Of a DNA stretch of 64,000 nt, positions 35,428 to 44,167 are shown in pieces. How positions within the stretch are numbered: position 1 is the stretch's first letter; each line of letters opens with the position of its first letter. The notes under the pieces are model-generated. The model had not been told where the DNA came from, searched no databases, and saw nothing but the letters and a program-made list of their open reading frames with translations. Source of the DNA: Flavonifractor sp. An306 (GTDB lineage: Bacteria > Bacillota > Clostridia > Oscillospirales > Oscillospiraceae); contig NZ_NFIQ01000007.1 of the NCBI RefSeq assembly GCF_002159455.1, forward strand, positions 1 to 64,000, written 5' to 3'. Position numbers and translations under genes: made by a program.

Positions 35428-35874
35428 TTTTCATTTTACCGAAAACAATTTTACACACCACAAATATAGAATTACGCCCGAGGCTCGTAAGTCTCGGGCG
35501 TTTCTTTTGCAGTATTCTTTTGGGGTATTCTTTACTTGGTACATCCCCAAACCCCTTTAATCTTTTATATTGCAGCGGCCGTTTCTGCCAAAAGAGGCAA
35601 AATCGAAACGACTGCTTCCCCAATTATAACTGTACTATACCTACGTGCTATATCAGACCCTGTCTCAACTGGTGTAAAATTGGTGTAATTCATTAGGCAG
35701 CCATACCATCAAATCAACGATTTTCCAGGCATTACAGCGGTTTGGTGGGTTCTCTATGTATTTTCAGCGCTTTTAAATACAAAAGCACCCACCTCGCTGC
35801 AAACTGAACTTTTGAATAAAATATTATATCAAGGAATACCCCTCAATGCAAACCCTTTTGGGCCGCTGCCCCAT
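35428..35874. other. Gene-free end of the left mobile region
   Basis: About 450 bases without a gene. Holds a plus-strand terminator-like hairpin (35475-35500) and two TGGTGTAA repeats (around 35661-35680) like the arm-type repeats of tyrosine integrases. The junction between the integrated element and the host rnc gene should lie here, probably between 35690 and 35870, but no duplicated core could be identified because the other end is outside the window. Confidence 0.4.
35475..35508 (+). terminator. Terminator near the element end
   Basis: CGCCCGAG pairs with CTCGGGCG around a 10-base loop, followed by TTTCTTTT. Confidence 0.65.
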
Positions 35875-35905
35875 AAAAAAGGGACCACAGCTCGTCTGTG
35901 GTCCC
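35875..35905 (-). terminator. Terminator of rnc
   Basis: GGGACCACAG and CTGTGGTCCC around a 5-base loop; a run of six T follows on the minus strand. Ends the plsX-acpP-rnc transcript. Confidence 0.85.
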
Positions 35906-35913
35906 CAGAGGAT

Positions 35914-36585
35914 TCAGCCCTTCAGTTTTTCAATGGCCGCTTTGGCCGCCGCCTGCTCCGCCTCTTTTTTGCTGCGGCCCCGGCCCTGGCCGATGGGGGC
36001 GCCGTTCAGGTCCACCTCCACCGAGAAGATCTTGGCATGGTCGGGGCCCTCCGCGCCGATGAGCTGATAGCCCAGCACCTGGCCGCTCTCCCGCTGGACC
36101 AGCTCCTGCAGGGCGGTCTTGTAGTCCCGGCTGGCGCTCTTCTCCTCCTCCCGGTCCAGAATGAACCGCTGGATGATCTTCCGGGCCGAGCCGATGCCGC
36201 CGTCCAGATACACCGCCGCCAGCACCGCCTCCACCGCGTCGGCCACGATCGAGGGCCGCTCCCGGCCGCCGCCGGCGTCCTCGCCCTTGCCCAGCTTCAG
36301 GTAGGCCCCCAGGTCCAGCTGCTGGGCCACCTCCACCAGGCTGCCCTCGCACACCAGAGCCGCCCGGGTGCGGGTCAGGTCCCCCTCCGGCAGGTCGGGG
36401 TGGGCGCGGTACAGATAGTCCGCCGTCACCATGCCCAGCACCGAGTCCCCCAGAAACTCCAGCCGCTCGTTGCTCTGGGCCCCCTTGGCCTTGTGCTCGT
36501 TGGCGTAGGAGCTGTGGGTGAGGGCGTTTTCTAGCAGCGCCCGGTTTGTAAAGCGATAGCCCAGCTTCTCCTCCAGCGCTTCCAT
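35914..36585 (-). CDS. rnc: Ribonuclease III
   Basis: 223 residues: catalytic domain with the signature ERLEFLGDSV at residues 40-49 and the second acidic pair in VADAVEAVLAAVYLD, then a double-stranded RNA-binding domain from about residue 155 (DYKTALQELVQ; GRGRSKKEAEQAAAKAAIE). Cuts double-stranded RNA in rRNA and mRNA processing. AAAGGAAGGG precedes the ATG. Last gene after acpP, the conserved Firmicutes order plsX-acpP-rnc, here without fabD/fabG. Confidence 0.95.
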   Translation of the reverse strand: MEALEEKLGYRFTNRALLENALTHSSYANEHKAKGAQSNERLEFLGDSVLGMVTADYLYRAHPDLPEGDLTRTRAALVCEGSLVEVAQQLDLGAYLKLGKGEDAGGGRERPSIVADAVEAVLAAVYLDGGIGSARKIIQRFILDREEEKSASRDYKTALQELVQRESGQVLGYQLIGAEGPDHAKIFSVEVDLNGAPIGQGRGRSKKEAEQAAAKAAIEKLKG

Positions 36586-36607
36586 CGCTGTCCCTTCCTT
36601 TCAAAGC

Positions 36608-36634
36608 GGGAGCCCCGCCGGCGGCGGGGCTCCC
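36608..36634. other. GC-rich hairpin between acpP and rnc
   Basis: GGGAGCCCCGCC and complement with a 3-base loop, 12 perfect pairs. No T-run follows on the transcribed strand; it may set differential mRNA stability between acpP and rnc. Confidence 0.5.
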
Positions 36635-36650
36635 CTGGTTTCCTTCTGTT

Positions 36651-36890
36651 TCAGTCTTCCAGCTTGGTTTTCAGATAATTGACCAGGTCACCCACAACGG
36701 AGATACCGGAAAGATCGTCCTCGTCCATGTTCTCCAGGCCAAATTCCTCCTCCACAGCCATAGTCAGCTCCACGATATCCAGGGAGTCGGCGCCCAGATC
36801 CTCGAAGGAGGTGTCCATGGTGATGCTGTCTGCTTCCACCCCAAACTGCTCGGCCAGCAGAGCGGCGATCTTCTCAAAAATCATGTTCAT
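36651..36890 (-). CDS. acpP: Acyl carrier protein
   Basis: 79 residues, acidic. The phosphopantetheine attachment serine is S36 in LGADSLDIVELTM. Carries growing acyl chains for fatty-acid synthesis and for PlsX. Lies downstream of plsX on the same strand with an 81-base gap; strong ribosome site GGAG before the ATG. Confidence 0.95.
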   Translation of the reverse strand: MNMIFEKIAALLAEQFGVEADSITMDTSFEDLGADSLDIVELTMAVEEEFGLENMDEDDLSGISVVGDLVNYLKTKLED

Positions 36891-36971
36891 CTACTCCTGT
36901 CGCGTCCGTCGTGTGACGGCTTGTTTGCACTATGATAATAGGCAAGTTTCCCCAACATGTCAATAGGAAAG

Positions 36972-38012
36972 TCAAATTTTTTCCACTTGACCGGCGGCCG
37001 GCAGGCGCATATGGTCGATATTCTCCACCAGATCGTCGATCATGCCGGAGGCGGCGAAGTCCCGGGCCTGGCGGATGGCGTTTTTGATGGCGTAGTCGTT
37101 GGAGGAGCCGTGGGCCTTGATCACCGGCTTGGAAATGCCGATGAGGGCGGTGCCGCCTACCTCGCCGGAGTCCATCATCTTCTTGAACTGCTTCAGCCCG
37201 CCGGACACCAGCACCGCCGCCAGCTTGGTGAACAGATTCTTCGTAAACATGGCCTTGAGCTGCTTGGCCATAAAGCCGCCGGTGCCCTCCATGGTCTTGA
37301 GGAAGATGTTGCCCGAGTAGCCGTCGGACACGATCACGTCCACCTGGCCGAACACCGCCTCCCGGGCCTCCACATTGCCCACAAAGTGGATCCGCCCGGC
37401 CTTGTCCGCGTCGGTGAGCAGGGCGTGGGCCTCCCGCTGCAGGTCGGTGCCCTTGGAGGGCTCGGCGCCGATGTTCAGCAGGCCCACCTTGGGCTCGGGC
37501 CGCTTGAGCACCCGCTCGGCGTAGTAGGAGCCCATGAAGGCGAACTGCAGCAGGTACTCCGGGGTACACTCGGCGGTGGCGCCGCAGTCGATGAGCACCG
37601 CGCCGCCCGCGCCGGTGGGCACCACCGGGGCCAGGGCCGCCCGGCGGATCCCCCGCACCCGCTTGACCATCAGGGTGGCGGCGGAGAGCAGGGCTCCGGT
37701 GCTGCCGGCGGACACGAAGGCGGCCCCGTCCCCGCCCTTGAGCAGGTTAAGGCCCACCGTCAGAGAGGAGTCCTTCTTCTCCCGGAAGGCGGTGGCGGGA
37801 TTGTCGCACATCTCCACCACCTCGGAGGCGTGGACGATCTCCAGGCCGGGGGGCAGATCGTCGATGCCGTCCTCCTTCAGGACCTTGAGGATCTCCTCCC
37901 CCCGGCCCACCAGGATGACCTCCACACCCAACTCCCGGACCGCGGCCAGCGCGCCCCGCACATTGGATACCGGGGCGTTGTCTCCGCCCATGGCGTCTAC
38001 GATGATCTTCAT
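36972..38012 (-). CDS. plsX: Phosphate acyltransferase PlsX
   Basis: 346 residues with the family N-terminus MKIIVDAMGGDNAP, the core FVSAGSTGALLSAATLMVKR and IDCGATAECTPEYLLQFA, and VSDGYSGNIFLKTMEGTG. Converts acyl-ACP to acyl-phosphate for membrane phospholipid synthesis. In many Firmicutes it is preceded by the FapR regulator; here an XRE-type regulator stands 10 bases upstream in the same direction. Confidence 0.95.
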   Translation of the reverse strand: MKIIVDAMGGDNAPVSNVRGALAAVRELGVEVILVGRGEEILKVLKEDGIDDLPPGLEIVHASEVVEMCDNPATAFREKKDSSLTVGLNLLKGGDGAAFVSAGSTGALLSAATLMVKRVRGIRRAALAPVVPTGAGGAVLIDCGATAECTPEYLLQFAFMGSYYAERVLKRPEPKVGLLNIGAEPSKGTDLQREAHALLTDADKAGRIHFVGNVEAREAVFGQVDVIVSDGYSGNIFLKTMEGTGGFMAKQLKAMFTKNLFTKLAAVLVSGGLKQFKKMMDSGEVGGTALIGISKPVIKAHGSSNDYAIKNAIRQARDFAASGMIDDLVENIDHMRLPAAGQVEKI

Positions 38013-38022
38013 ATGTTCTCCT

Positions 38023-38274
38023 CTACTTTCTCTGTTCGTTCTCTGGGAAAAGGGGCCGTGGCTCGTCGGTCAGGCCCAGCAGATAGTCGGCGCTGATGTT
38101 ATAATGCTCACACAGAAGGGCCAGCTTGTCAAGCGTTGTGGTCCGGCGCCCCTTCTCCATGTCGCTGATCAGAGTGGCTGTTCCATTCAAAACGGCGGCG
38201 GCCTCCGTCTGAGACTCCCCCTTTTCCTGTCTGACCCGGCGCAGGCGGCTGCCAAATATTTCTCTGGAAAACAT
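38023..38274 (-). CDS. XRE-family regulator upstream of plsX
   Basis: 83 residues, mainly one helix-turn-helix (FGSRLRRVRQEKGESQTEAA, then AVLNGTATLISDMEKGRRTT) and a short tail (YNISADYLLGLTDEPRP). Cotranscribed with plsX. Two palindromic sites lie between it and the divergent small gene, so it very likely represses both directions. Its link to lipid synthesis is an inference from position. Confidence 0.8.
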   Translation of the reverse strand: MFSREIFGSRLRRVRQEKGESQTEAAAVLNGTATLISDMEKGRRTTTLDKLALLCEHYNISADYLLGLTDEPRPLFPENEQRK

Positions 38275-38293
38275 ACCACTCCCCCTTGACTTT

Positions 38294-38333
38294 TCAGCGA
38301 AATGCTGATATTCTTAATTCAGCATTTCGCTGA
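38294..38333. promoter_or_regulatory. Double palindromic operator between XRE gene and divergent gene
   Basis: TCAGC-GAAAT-GCTGA (38294-38308) and TCAGC-ATTTC-GCTGA (38319-38333), each a palindrome and together a larger inverted repeat with a 10-base spacer, 25 bases centre to centre. Typical for two repressor dimers. Confidence 0.75.
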
Positions 38334-38350
38334 TAGAAGGTGATCTGATA

Positions 38351-38602
38351 ATGGACTTTCTCGAGGAACTTTTTACATACCAGCTGAACCAGGAAAATCT
38401 GGACCTGACGCAGGTTCCGGGGTATCACGCCCGGGCTGTCAGGCTGTCCCGCTGCTATGAGCAGCTCCACCAGAGCATGGGTCTGGACTTTGTTGACCGT
38501 TTAAACGGTCTGGAGGGGGAACAGCGCTATCAGGAAAACCTGGCCTGCTTCCGGCACGGTTTCCGGCTGGCCGGACAGCTGTTCTGGGAGCTGCGGCTCT
38601 AG
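38351..38602 (+). CDS. Small hypothetical protein (DUF6809-like)
   Basis: 83 residues, helical, starting MDFLEELFTYQLNQENLDLT. GAAGGTGATC precedes the ATG. Divergent from the XRE-plsX operon, with the double operator between them; its stop overlaps the end of trmFO by four bases. Similar short proteins occur near XRE regulators in clostridia; function unknown. Confidence 0.65.
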   Translation: MDFLEELFTYQLNQENLDLTQVPGYHARAVRLSRCYEQLHQSMGLDFVDRLNGLEGEQRYQENLACFRHGFRLAGQLFWELRL

Positions 38603-39906
38603 TCCTTCACGTCCAGGGTATCCAGAATCTCCAGAGCCCGCTTGCTCAACTCGGCGTTTTTGTTCCGCTTGCCCTTGACCCGGTAGCCCAGGGGCGGAAT
38701 GATACCGAAATTCACGTTCATGGGCTGGAAATCGGTGACGCTCTCATTGCTGATGTAGAGCGCCAGCGCGCCGGTGGCGGTCTCCTGGGGGAAATCCACC
38801 GGGGTCTTGTCCCCCAGACGCCGGGCCAGCTCCACCGCCGCCAGAAAGCCGGAGGCGGTGGACTCCACATAGCCCTCCACCCCGGTGATCTGCCCGGCAA
38901 AGCAGATTCTGGGCTCCTTTTTCACCCGGTAGTACCGGTCCAGCAGCCGGGGGGAATCCAGGTAGGTGTTGCGGTGCATCACCCCGTAGCGGACGAACTC
39001 GGCGTTTTTCAGGGCGGGAATCATGGAGAACACCCGCTTCTGCTCCGGCCATTTCAGGTGGGTCTGAAAGCCCACCAGATTGTAGATGCTGCCCTCGGCG
39101 TTGTCCCGGCGCAGCTGCACCACGGCGAAGGGCTCCTTCCCCGTTTTGGGGTCCCGGAGGCCCCGGGGCTTCAGCGGCCCGTAGCACAGGGTCTGCTTGC
39201 CCCGGCGGGCCATCACCTCCACCGGCATGCAGCCCTCAAAGACGTGCTTGTCCTCAAAGCCGTGGACCTCTGCCTCCTGGGCGTGGCACATCTCCTCCCA
39301 GAAGGCGTTGTACTCCTCCTCGGTCATGGGGCAGTTCACATAGTCCGGGGTCCCCTTGTCATAGCGGGAGGCGAAAAAGGCGCTGTCCATGTCCACGCTC
39401 TCAAAGCTGACCAGCGGTGCGGCGGCGTCATAGAAGTTCAGGCTGTGGCTCTCGGGGAAAAAGTCCCGGATGGCCTGGGCCAGGGGGTCGGAGGTGAGGG
39501 GGCCGGAGGCCACGATCACGTTCCCCTCCGCCGGAAGGGCGGTCACCTCCCCCTCCTCCACGGTGATGAGGGGATGGCTCCTCACCCGCTCGGTCACGGC
39601 CTGGGCAAAGCCGTGGCGGTCCACCGCCAGGGCGCCCCCCGCCTCCACCTTGTGGGTATCGGCGCAGGCCATGATCAGGGAGTCCATCCGCCGCAGCTCC
39701 TCCTTCAGCAGGCCCACCGCGTTTTCCAGCTGATTGGACCGCAGGGAGTTGGAGCACACCAGCTCCCCAAACCAGGGGCTGTGGTGGGCGGGGGTCATCT
39801 TTTGGGGCTTCATTTCCTTCAGGACCACGGGAATCCCCCGCCGGGCCAGCTGCCACGCGGCCTCCGACCCGGCCAGACCCGCGCCGATCACGCATACAGG
39901 TTCCAT
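38599..39906 (-). CDS. trmFO: Folate-dependent tRNA (uracil-5) methyltransferase TrmFO
   Basis: 435 residues. FAD-binding GAGLAGSEAAW at residues 8-18, the conserved PAHHSPWFGELVCSNSLRSN block, and GYVESTASGFLAA near the C-terminus. Makes ribothymidine at position 54 of tRNA using methylenetetrahydrofolate and FAD. Full length for the family; convergent end with the small plus-strand gene. Confidence 0.95.
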   Translation of the reverse strand: MEPVCVIGAGLAGSEAAWQLARRGIPVVLKEMKPQKMTPAHHSPWFGELVCSNSLRSNQLENAVGLLKEELRRMDSLIMACADTHKVEAGGALAVDRHGFAQAVTERVRSHPLITVEEGEVTALPAEGNVIVASGPLTSDPLAQAIRDFFPESHSLNFYDAAAPLVSFESVDMDSAFFASRYDKGTPDYVNCPMTEEEYNAFWEEMCHAQEAEVHGFEDKHVFEGCMPVEVMARRGKQTLCYGPLKPRGLRDPKTGKEPFAVVQLRRDNAEGSIYNLVGFQTHLKWPEQKRVFSMIPALKNAEFVRYGVMHRNTYLDSPRLLDRYYRVKKEPRICFAGQITGVEGYVESTASGFLAAVELARRLGDKTPVDFPQETATGALALYISNESVTDFQPMNVNFGIIPPLGYRVKGKRNKNAELSKRALEILDTLDVKD

Positions 39907-39926
39907 ATATTTCTCCTTGGGTGGAA

Positions 39927-40544
39927 TCAGCGGATGAAGTTGGTCCGCTGGACGGGCTCCCGCTGGGGCAGGCCGTATTCCGCCTTGCCCAGGGCAATGC
40001 TCTTCACCAGGAAGGCCATGTTCCGGGCCAGGGTACGCATGGTCTGCATCCCCTCCGCGTCCTGGGCAGCCTCGCCGGGCGCTCTGCCGTGGACGCTGTT
40101 CCAGTACTGGCTGGAGGCCACCGGCATACCGCTGATGGTAAAGAATTTGTTCAGCTCGTCAAAGGTGGAGGACAGTCCGCCCCGGCGGGCGGCCACCACG
40201 CTGGCGCCCACCTTCATGGTCTTGTCAAAGGGGGTGCTGTAAAACAGGCGGGTGAGAAAGGCCACCAGGGTGGCGTTGGCCGAGGCATAGTACACCGGAC
40301 TGCCCACCACCAGGCCGTCGCAGGCTTCAAACTTGGGGGCCACCTCGTTCACCAGATCGTCAAACACGCACCGGCCCAGCTCGCTGCACCGGCCGCAGGC
40401 CACGCAGCTCCGGATATCCCGGCTTCCGATGTGGAGCAGCTCGGTCTCGATGCCCTGCTGGGCAAACACTGTCTCCATCTCCCGCAGGGCCAGGGCAGTG
40501 TTGCCGTTGGCCCGGGGGCTTCCGTTCAGCAGCAGAATGTTCAT
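39927..40544 (-). CDS. NAD(P)H-dependent / iron-sulfur flavoprotein family protein
   Basis: 205 residues, flavodoxin-like: LLLNGSPRANGNTALALRE binds the FMN phosphate, and CVACGRCSELGRC is the compact Cys motif of iron-sulfur flavoproteins. GSPVYYASANATLVAFLTRL follows as the second flavin loop. An electron-transfer or quinone/disulfide reductase role is likely; substrate unknown. Between topA and trmFO on the same strand. Confidence 0.85.
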   Translation of the reverse strand: MNILLLNGSPRANGNTALALREMETVFAQQGIETELLHIGSRDIRSCVACGRCSELGRCVFDDLVNEVAPKFEACDGLVVGSPVYYASANATLVAFLTRLFYSTPFDKTMKVGASVVAARRGGLSSTFDELNKFFTISGMPVASSQYWNSVHGRAPGEAAQDAEGMQTMRTLARNMAFLVKSIALGKAEYGLPQREPVQRTNFIR

Positions 40545-40568
40545 GGCTTCTCCTTTCCCGCCCGCCGT

Positions 40569-42905
40569 TCAGGACTCCGATTCAGTCTTGGCGGCGGCTT
40601 TTTTCGTGGCGGTCTTTTTGGCCGTCGTTTTCTTTGCCGTTGTCGCTTTCTTCGTTGTTGCTGTTTTCTTCGCCGTGGTGGTTTTGGCGGCGGTCTTTTT
40701 CGTGGCGGTCTTTTTGGCCGCCGGCTTCTTCTCCTCCTCCGGCGGGGCTCCCTCCGCCGGAGTCTCGGCGGCGGTGGTCTTTTTCTTGTACCCCCTCTGG
40801 TCCTCCGGCAGGAAGTTGGGGCACTCCGGGTTGATGCAGAAGGGCTTCTTGAAGCCACGGCCCGACTTCTTAAACAGCGTGTGGCCGCAGGAGGGACAGG
40901 TCTCCTTTACCGGCACGTCCCAGGTCATGAAATCGCACTTGCGGGCCTCGTCCTTGTTGGTGTTGTTCTCGCAGCCGTAGTAGGCAAACCCCCGCTTGGA
41001 GGTCTTTTTCAGGATCTTGCCGCCGCACTTGGGGCATTTGCCCGGCATCTCCACCACAATGGGCTGGGTGTGGTCGCACTCCGGCCAGCCGGGGCAGGCC
41101 AGGAACCGGCCGAACCGACCGGACTTGTACACCAGGTTGCGGCCGCACTTGGGGCAGATCACGTCGGAAACCTCGTCGGGCACCTTGATGCGCTCCCCGT
41201 CCAGGTCGGCCTCGGCCTGCTTCAGTTCCTTCTCGAAGCCGCCGTAGAATTGGGTCAGCAGGCTCTTCCAGTCCACCTTACCGGTCTCCACCTCGTCCAA
41301 CTGCTCCTCCATGTTGGCGGTGAAGGCGGTGTCCACGATGTCGGTAAATTTGTCCTTCATCAGGCCGGTGACCACCTCCCCAAGGGGGGTGGGACGGAGG
41401 GCCCGGCCCTCCTTTACCACATACTCCCGGTCCAGGATGGTGGAGATGGTGGGGGCGTAGGTGGAGGGGCGGCCGATGCCCTTCTCCTCCAGGGCCTTGA
41501 TGAGGGTGGCCTCGGTGTACCGTCCGGGGGGCTGGGTGAAGTGCTGGTCAGGCTTGAGGCCCTTCAGCTCCACCGTTTCCCCCTCCTTCAGATCGGGCAG
41601 GGGGGACTGGAAGGTCTCCTCCTCCTCGTCCTTGCCCTCCACATACACAGCGGTATAGCCGGAGAACTTCAGGGAGGAGTGGGTGGCCCGGAAGGTGTAG
41701 CCGGCGGAGGTCACCTCGATGGAGACGCTGTCGTATATGGCGGAGGCCATCTGGCAGGCCAGGAACCGGCTCCAGATCAGCTTGTAGAGCTTGTACTGCT
41801 CCGCCGTCAGATCCTTCTTCACGTCCTCCGGGGTCAGGTTCACGTTGGAGGGACGGATGGCCTCGTGGGCGTCCTGGGCCCCCGACTTGGTCTTGTACAC
41901 CCGGGGCTTGCCGGGGTAGTAGTTGGCCCCGTACCGGGACAGGATGAAGTCCCGGGCTGCGGCGGTGGCCTCGTCGGACAGGCGCAGGGAGTCGGTACGC
42001 ATATAGGTGATCAGACCCACGGTGCCCTCTCCGGCGATGTCCACGCCCTCGTACAGCTGCTGGGCGATGGACATGGTGCGGCGGGGGGTCATGTTCAGCT
42101 TGCGGCTGGCCTCCTGCTGGAGGGTGGAGGTGATGAAGGGAGGCGCCGGGTTGCGCAGCTTGTCCTGCCGCTTCACCCCGGTGACAGCAAAGGGGGCCTG
42201 CCCCACCGCCGCCATGACGGCGTCCACCTCGTCCTTGCTGTGGAGCTCCATCTTTTTCTCCCTGCCGTGGAAGGCGGCCTTGAACTGCCCCAGATTGGGG
42301 GCGATGCGGGCCAGGTCGGCCTCAATGGACCAGTACTCCTGGGGGACGAAGGCCTTGATCTCCTCCTCCCGCTCGCACACCAGCCGGGTGGCCACCGACT
42401 GCACCCGCCCGGCGGACAGGCCCCGGCGGATCTTCTTCCACAGCAGCGGGGAGATCTGATAGCCCACGATCCGGTCCAGTACCCGGCGGGCCTGCTGGGC
42501 GTTCACCAGGTCCATGTCGATAGCCCGGGGGTTGGCGATGGAGTCGTTGACCACCTTCTTGGTGATCTCGTTGAAGGTCACCCGGTAGGTCTTGTCGTCC
42601 GGGATGCCCAGCATCTCCTTCAGATGCCAGGAAATGGCCTCGCCCTCCCGGTCCGGGTCGGTGGCCAGAAAGACTTTCTCGCTCTTCTTGGCCGCCTTTT
42701 TCAGGTCGCTGATGACCTCCTCCTTGCCCTTGATGGGCTGGTAGTCCACATGAAAGCCGTGCTCCACATCCACGCCCAGCTTGCTTTTAGGCAGATCCCG
42801 GACGTGGCCCATGGAGGCCTTTACCTCATAGCCGGGGCCCAGATATTTTCCAATGGTCTTGGCCTTCGCCGGTGACTCGACGATTACCAGATTCGATTTT
42901 GCCAC
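40569..42905 (-). CDS. topA: DNA topoisomerase I
   Basis: 778 residues. TOPRIM domain at the N-terminus (IVESPAKAKTIGKYLG; FLATDPDREGEAISWHL), active-site Y301 in LITYMRTDSLRL, and three C-terminal zinc ribbons (CPKCGRNLVY; CPKCGGKILKK; CPSCGHTLFKK). The last ~50 residues are an almost pure Lys/Ala/Thr tail, an unusual histone-like extension. Relaxes negative supercoils. Follows dprA, the common topA-dprA neighbourhood of Firmicutes. Confidence 0.95.
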   Translation of the reverse strand: MAKSNLVIVESPAKAKTIGKYLGPGYEVKASMGHVRDLPKSKLGVDVEHGFHVDYQPIKGKEEVISDLKKAAKKSEKVFLATDPDREGEAISWHLKEMLGIPDDKTYRVTFNEITKKVVNDSIANPRAIDMDLVNAQQARRVLDRIVGYQISPLLWKKIRRGLSAGRVQSVATRLVCEREEEIKAFVPQEYWSIEADLARIAPNLGQFKAAFHGREKKMELHSKDEVDAVMAAVGQAPFAVTGVKRQDKLRNPAPPFITSTLQQEASRKLNMTPRRTMSIAQQLYEGVDIAGEGTVGLITYMRTDSLRLSDEATAAARDFILSRYGANYYPGKPRVYKTKSGAQDAHEAIRPSNVNLTPEDVKKDLTAEQYKLYKLIWSRFLACQMASAIYDSVSIEVTSAGYTFRATHSSLKFSGYTAVYVEGKDEEEETFQSPLPDLKEGETVELKGLKPDQHFTQPPGRYTEATLIKALEEKGIGRPSTYAPTISTILDREYVVKEGRALRPTPLGEVVTGLMKDKFTDIVDTAFTANMEEQLDEVETGKVDWKSLLTQFYGGFEKELKQAEADLDGERIKVPDEVSDVICPKCGRNLVYKSGRFGRFLACPGWPECDHTQPIVVEMPGKCPKCGGKILKKTSKRGFAYYGCENNTNKDEARKCDFMTWDVPVKETCPSCGHTLFKKSGRGFKKPFCINPECPNFLPEDQRGYKKKTTAAETPAEGAPPEEEKKPAAKKTATKKTAAKTTTAKKTATTKKATTAKKTTAKKTATKKAAAKTESES

Positions 42906-42919
42906 AGCATGATACTCCT

Positions 42920-44146
42920 TTATCGGTCTTGGTCAAAACGGACGGCGGCGGCAAACCGCCGGCCCGGTAATTCTTTCAGATAGCCCTGGGTCTGCAGCAT
43001 GGTCAGGGCGGTATTCACCCGCCGGGCGGGGATATCGGTGCGCCCCACGATCTCGTCGGCGGTGAGCTGGCACTCCTCCAGCAGCAGGAAGATCTCCCGC
43101 TGCTCCTCCCCCAGGCGCTCAAATTCTGCCCGGCTCATCCGGGGCGCCTGTTCCTCCTCCGGCTGGGGCGTCCGGGACGGCTCCGCCGCCTTCGCCGGAA
43201 CGGGCTGGGGCGCCAGTCGGGCGTCGGCCTCCTCTGTGGTAAGGGGCGGCGGAAAGGTCAGCTTATGGGGATATTGTCCCGTGTACTCCGACAGGATATC
43301 CCAGGCCGAGCGGACCAGCTTGGCCTCGCCCCGGGAGATCAGCAGATTGGTGCCCCCGCTCATGGGGGCGTCCGCCGGACCGGGCACGGCAAACACGTCC
43401 CGCCCCTGATCCAGGGCGTCGTGGGCGGTGATCAGGGAGCCGCTGCGCTGCTCCGCCGCCTCCACCACCAGCACGCCCAGGGACAGGCCGCTGATAAGCC
43501 GGTTGCGGATGGGAAACCGCCAGCCGTCCGGCCGGGTACCCGGCGGGTTTTCGGAGATCACCGCGCCGGAGGTCTGGATATCCTGGTACAACCAGCGGTT
43601 GCAGGCAGGATAAATCACATCCACGCCCCCGGCCAGCACCGAGATCACCCGGCCGCCGCCCTGGAGGGCGCCCTTCAGAGAGGCGGCGTCAATGCCCTCC
43701 GCCATGCCGGACACCACCACAGCTCCGCTGCGGGCCAGCTCCATGGAGATCCGGCCCGCCATGCTCTCCCCGTAGGGGGTGCATTGCCGGCTGCCCACCA
43801 TACCGACGGCCACCTCGCCGTCCACCCGGGGCAGTCTGCCCTTCACGTAGAGCACCAGGGGATAGTCGTCCAGCTGGAGCAGCCGCTCGGGGTAAGCTCC
43901 GTCCTGGCAGGTAAGCAAGGCAATCCCCTGCCGGTCGCACTGTTCCAGGATCCGCTCCACGCTATCCAATCGTTTGTCCAGCAGGGAGCGGCGCAGGCGG
44001 GACGGCAGCTGGAGCAGGTCATATTCCGCCCCGTCGGCGCGATAGGCCGCCTCCGCGCTCCCAAAGTGCCGGAGCAGACCCGCCGCCATATCCGCCCGGA
44101 TGCTCTCCCGGGTGCTCAGCCAGATGAGATAGGATAACGGGGCCAT
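42920..44146 (-). CDS. dprA: DNA processing protein DprA
   Basis: 408 residues: N-terminal helical (SAM-like) part, the Rossmann-like core (VGMVGSRQCTPYGESMAGRI; VVSGMAEGIDAASLKGAL; FPIRNRLISGLSLGVLVVEA) and a C-terminal winged helix (CQLTADEIVGRTDIPARRVN) after a Pro/Glu linker. Loads RecA on incoming single-stranded DNA. Located directly before topA. Full length. Confidence 0.95.
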   Translation of the reverse strand: MAPLSYLIWLSTRESIRADMAAGLLRHFGSAEAAYRADGAEYDLLQLPSRLRRSLLDKRLDSVERILEQCDRQGIALLTCQDGAYPERLLQLDDYPLVLYVKGRLPRVDGEVAVGMVGSRQCTPYGESMAGRISMELARSGAVVVSGMAEGIDAASLKGALQGGGRVISVLAGGVDVIYPACNRWLYQDIQTSGAVISENPPGTRPDGWRFPIRNRLISGLSLGVLVVEAAEQRSGSLITAHDALDQGRDVFAVPGPADAPMSGGTNLLISRGEAKLVRSAWDILSEYTGQYPHKLTFPPPLTTEEADARLAPQPVPAKAAEPSRTPQPEEEQAPRMSRAEFERLGEEQREIFLLLEECQLTADEIVGRTDIPARRVNTALTMLQTQGYLKELPGRRFAAAVRFDQDR

Positions 44147-44167
44147 GGTCCCTCTCCTTCCTTTCTC

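Noticed and set aside
36608-36634. Hairpin between acpP and rnc as a terminator
   Set aside because: The stem is strong but there is no T-run in the direction of transcription, and rnc would be cut off from its promoter.
36957-38096. Plus-strand frame of 379 codons over plsX
   Set aside because: Shadow of plsX on the opposite strand.
39921-42875. Open frame of 984 codons on the plus strand
   Set aside because: It is antisense to trmFO end, flavoprotein and topA in GC-rich codons; protein is repetitive Gly/His/Leu without domains and has no ribosome site.
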